Below are positions 6,387 through 8,335 of a stretch of 8,335 nucleotides of DNA, piece after piece. The first letter of the stretch is position 1, and every line of letters begins with the position of its first letter. Below the pieces are notes generated by a model. The model made no database searches and had not been told where the DNA came from. It worked only from the letters and a program-made list of their open reading frames with translations. The position numbers and the translations under genes are program-made. Origin of the DNA: CAYQTE01 sp964420285 (GTDB lineage: Bacteria; Planctomycetota; Phycisphaerae; Tepidisphaerales; Tepidisphaeraceae); NCBI GenBank assembly GCA_964420285.1, contig CAYQTE010000127.1:1-8335 (forward strand). Reading direction: 5' to 3'.

Positions 6387-6709
6387 AGGCGATCCTTCCA
6401 GCGGTTGGTCGAATACTCCGCGTGCGTCAGCACGTCCACGACCCGGCAGATCGCTGAGGCGTAGTGAACAACAGCGATCAGCCGATAACGGTTTCCCCTC
6501 ACGTTGAATACGGTCGCAACTACGACCCCGCCACCGGGCGCCCGCACGTTGACGCCGTCGGCGGAGGGATAAACTCTCCGCAGGTCGGCCAGACTTCGCC
6601 ATGTCGCCTGTTGGACAGTGTCGAGCCAATCCGACAGCGGCTTAGTGGCGTCGCGATGTTTACGCGCGAACCGTTCCAGGGCCAGGGTATTCAATACCGT
6701 GAACGCCAC
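6383..6709 (-). CDS. higB: HigB-family toxin
   Basis: HigB toxins are RelE-like mRNA interferases that cleave mRNA, usually at the ribosome, and so halt growth. The 108-residue product shows the family pattern throughout: FARKHRDATKPLSDW (14-28), ATWRSLADLRRVYPSAD (35-51), VFNVRGNRYRLIAVVHY (67-83) and LTHAEYS (94-100). Its His-Ala-Glu-Tyr near the C-terminus is the signature end of this family. An insertion of Gly and Val residues (about 55-66) lengthens the loop before the FNVRGN strand compared with typical members. The gene precedes its antitoxin, the reversed order characteristic of hig loci, and overlaps it by 4 bases. The start is GTG at 6709, with no Shine-Dalgarno-like sequence; a TTG five codons further in is an alternative. 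Whether the toxin is active cannot be told from sequence, but no key motif looks broken. Confidence 0.92.
   Translation of the reverse strand: MAFTVLNTLALERFARKHRDATKPLSDWLDTVQQATWRSLADLRRVYPSADGVNVRAPGGGVVVATVFNVRGNRYRLIAVVHYASAICRVVDVLTHAEYSTNRWKDRL
6393..6399 (-). promoter_or_regulatory. Strong Shine-Dalgarno site of higA
   Basis: GGAAGGA on the minus strand lies 6 bases before the higA ATG, inside the 3' end of higB. It should allow efficient antitoxin translation, in contrast to the toxin, which has no such site. Confidence 0.75.
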
Positions 6710-6712
6710 GTT

Positions 6713-6728
6713 TGTTACTGGATGTTAC
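6713..6728 (-). promoter_or_regulatory. Candidate HigA operator: two direct repeats 10 bp apart
   Basis: TGTTAC (plus strand) occurs at 6713-6718 and 6723-6728, i.e. GTAACA-TCCA-GTAACA on the coding strand. One copy overlaps the -10 element and the other the expected transcription start. One helical turn of spacing puts both on the same DNA face. Autorepression by the HigA helix-turn-helix is the natural reading, but this is inferred from position only. Confidence 0.45.
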
Positions 6729-6750
6729 AGGTGGTTTGGGAAGCGGTCAA
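6722..6750 (-). promoter_or_regulatory. Sigma-70-like promoter of higBA
   Basis: On the minus strand, TTGACC (6750-6745) and TAACAT (6727-6722) are separated by exactly 17 bases. They match the vegetative consensus at 5 of 6 and 4 of 6 positions respectively. Only 12 bases separate the -10 from the GTG of higB, so transcription should begin about 5 bases before the start codon, giving a nearly leaderless toxin message. Confidence 0.65.
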
Positions 6751-6768
6751 GGCGAAATCGCGGCCCCC

Positions 6769-8175
6769 TCAATTCGACAACCCCGAATCCAGCCGGTGTT
6801 TGCGCATTTTCTTGTACAGCGTGGTCCGGTTGATATTCAATTCCGCGGCGGTGAGCTGGCGGTTCCAGTTGTTGCGGTTCAGGGCGGCTTCGATGATGCG
6901 GCGCTCGGGGGCTTCCAAGGCCAGTTCCAGGGGCATGGGGTTGGCCGTGTAGGCATCGTCGGGGCTGCCGGCGGCGCGCTTGGGGAGTTGGAGGACAGTT
7001 TCCGGAAGGTCTTCCACGTCGATCTGCGGACGGCGGCAGACGACCACTGCTCGCTCGATCGCGTTTTCCAGTTCGCGCACGTTGCCGGGCCAGTGGTAAC
7101 GCTGCAAGGCGGCCATCGCGGCATCGGTGAATCCGATGATTTCCCGGCCGGTGTCGGCGCGGAAGCGGCGAAGGAAATTGGCGGTAAGAAGCTGGATATC
7201 ACCGGGGCGATCGCGGAGGCTCGGCAGGTGGATGGTGACAATATTGATGCGATAGAAGAGGTCTTGCCGGAAGCTCTGCCTGGCGACCATTTCGGACAAA
7301 TCGACGTTAGTGGCGAGGATGACGCGGACATCGACGGTGCGCGTGGTCGTGCTGCCGACCGGTTCGAGCGTGCGCTCCTGCAACACGCGCAGGAGCTTGA
7401 CCTGCATCGCGGGCGTGGCGCTGTTGATCTCGTCGAGAAAGATCGTCCCGGCGTCGGCCGCCATGAATCGGCCCATCTTGTCGGCGATGGCGCCGGTGAA
7501 CGCGCCGCGCACATGGCCGAACAGTTCGCTTTCCAGCAGCGTCTCAGGCAGCGCGCCACAGGAGACTTCGATAAACGGCTTGTCGCGGCGCGACGAACGG
7601 CGATGGATGGCGCGGGCCAGCAGCGATTTGCCGGTGCCGCTTTCGCCGGTGATCAGCACCGTCGTACGGCTGTCGGCGACGGCGTCGACCAGATCGAAGA
7701 TCTTGAGCATCTGGTGATCGCGGCCGACGATGTTCCCCAGGCCGAAGCGAAGATCGAGCTGCTGTTTGAGCGACTGATTCTCGCTGAGCAGCGATTGCTG
7801 ACGGACGGCTTTCTCGACGACGACGCGGATTTCCTCATCGACGATCGGCTTGGTCAGATAATCGAACGCGCCCATCTTGGTCGCCTCCACGGCCCCTTCG
7901 ATCGAGCCGTAGCCGGTGATGACGATGACGACCACATGGGCGAATCGCCGCCGCACGTCGCGGAGAAACTCGGCCGGGCGGATGCCGGGCATGTTGACAT
8001 CGGCCAGCAGGATTTGGACGGGTTGCGATTCGAGATGGGCCAGCGCCTCGTCGGCCGAATCGGTGGTATGGACATCGTAGCCTTCGCGGCGGAGGAACTG
8101 CCCGAGCGATTGGAGGATGATGCGGTCGTCGTCCAGGACGAGCAGACGGGGCTTGTGGTCGGTTTCGGTGGTCAT
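6769..8175 (-). CDS. NtrC-family sigma-54-dependent response regulator
   Basis: Two-component response regulator that, once phosphorylated by a sensor kinase, activates sigma-54 RNA polymerase. The 468 residues from ATG 8175 hold three domains. The receiver domain (about 9-125) has the acidic pair Asp16/Asp17, phosphoacceptor Asp59 (in LLADVNMPG), Thr87 and Lys109. The AAA+ domain (about 148-385) has Walker A GESGTGKS (177-184), the sigma-54 contact loop GAFTGA (224-229, intact), Walker B GTIFLDEI (243-250), and HWPGNVRELENAIERAVV at its end. The C-terminal Fis-type helix-turn-helix is RRIIEAALNRNNWNRQLTAAELNINRTTLYKKMRKHRL, shown here as RRIIEAALN to YKKMRKHRL. The frame runs upstream to a TTG at 8235, but the receiver domain starts normally from the MTTETD start. 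Its ribosome-binding site is weak. No histidine kinase is visible nearby. Regulated genes are unknown; no -24/-12 promoter was recognised in the window. Confidence 0.95.
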   Translation of the reverse strand: MTTETDHKPRLLVLDDDRIILQSLGQFLRREGYDVHTTDSADEALAHLESQPVQILLADVNMPGIRPAEFLRDVRRRFAHVVVIVITGYGSIEGAVEATKMGAFDYLTKPIVDEEIRVVVEKAVRQQSLLSENQSLKQQLDLRFGLGNIVGRDHQMLKIFDLVDAVADSRTTVLITGESGTGKSLLARAIHRRSSRRDKPFIEVSCGALPETLLESELFGHVRGAFTGAIADKMGRFMAADAGTIFLDEINSATPAMQVKLLRVLQERTLEPVGSTTTRTVDVRVILATNVDLSEMVARQSFRQDLFYRINIVTIHLPSLRDRPGDIQLLTANFLRRFRADTGREIIGFTDAAMAALQRYHWPGNVRELENAIERAVVVCRRPQIDVEDLPETVLQLPKRAAGSPDDAYTANPMPLELALEAPERRIIEAALNRNNWNRQLTAAELNINRTTLYKKMRKHRLDSGLSN

Positions 8176-8199
8176 ATTGGATTCGCTGCCGATGTTGCG

Positions 8200-8220
8200 T
8201 TGCGTGAACACGTGTCGCAA
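8200..8220. promoter_or_regulatory. Imperfect palindromic site upstream of the response regulator
   Basis: TTGCG (8200-8204) and CGCAA (8216-8220) flank the perfect 8-bp palindrome ACACGTGT (8208-8215). It lies 25-45 bases before the regulator start codon, where an operator could sit. The two symmetries are not centred on the same base, so chance is quite possible. Confidence 0.22.
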
Positions 8221-8295
8221 ACGAAGCATCGGCAAAGTGGGGTGATGACGGTAAGCAACGCGCGAGGATTTTATTTGCGGCCTGTCATAGCCCGA

Positions 8296-8335
8296 TAGTA
8301 ATGTCCGGTCTTAGCCAAGTAGAAATGTCCGGTTA
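8296..8335. mobile_element. Probable insertion-sequence end (two motif copies, truncated by the window)
   Basis: TAGTAATGTCCGGT starts at 8296 and TAGAAATGTCCGGT at 8320: 13 of 14 bases agree at a 24-base period, and the second runs to within two bases of the window edge. Closely repeated AATGTCCGGT motifs resemble the multiple transposase-binding sites at the ends of some DDE-transposase insertion sequences; that recollection is not verified. No transposase is present in the window. Confidence 0.5.

Noticed and set aside
8176..8240. Sigma-70 promoter for the response regulator (TTGCGA-N17-CAACAT)
   Set aside because: The -10 matches the consensus at only 3 of 6 positions, and similar-quality matches are expected by chance.
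6712..8298. A 528-codon open frame on the plus strand across the response regulator
   Set aside because: It lies antisense to a gene with every diagnostic motif, and its translation is low-complexity (runs of GD, DD, AE), as expected from the complement of GC-rich codons.

Overview
The window reads like a GC-rich bacterial chromosome segment. I infer a planctomycete or a close relative. The grounds are the style of the small secreted and anchored proteins, the intergenic families of short G-rich and CGCAGAGG-type repeats, and NtrC-type regulators with GC-rich codon use. This assignment is inference; no marker gene is present.

Layout, left to right. Positions 2-1223 (+) carry two small, poorly characterised exported or anchored proteins: a single-pass membrane protein with a leucine-rich-repeat-like outer part, and a small lipoprotein with a lipocalin-like GTW motif. 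Positions 1224-1762 hold no convincing gene but are packed with repeats: three copies of a degenerate 20-base unit, a perfect 11-bp inverted repeat, and a nested G-rich palindromic element. Positions 1763-5153 (+) form a tight three-gene operon: gmd, fcl and a WcaI-like family 4 glycosyltransferase. The first two enzymes turn GDP-mannose into GDP-L-fucose. The third probably transfers a sugar, perhaps fucose, onto a lipid-linked precursor of an exopolysaccharide. Gene order recalls the gmd-fcl-gmm-wcaI stretch of the enterobacterial colanic acid cluster, without gmm.

The right half is all on the minus strand. In transcription order it holds a sigma-54-dependent response regulator (8175-6769), a HigB-type toxin, a HigA-type antitoxin overlapping it by 4 nt, and an unrecognised 229-residue protein 48 nt further on. 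The gap before higB holds a good sigma-70-like promoter (17-bp spacer), with 10-bp-phased direct repeats covering the -10 element and the predicted transcription start. It would give an almost leaderless toxin message, while the antitoxin has a strong Shine-Dalgarno site. The far right edge shows two copies of a TAGWAATGTCCGGT motif 24 bp apart, which look like the end of an insertion sequence continuing beyond the window.

Nothing here is certainly a new system. The best candidates for a second look are the higBA promoter and operator architecture, the uncharacterised third gene behind higBA, and the glycosyltransferase whose last residues are encoded by a dispersed repeat.
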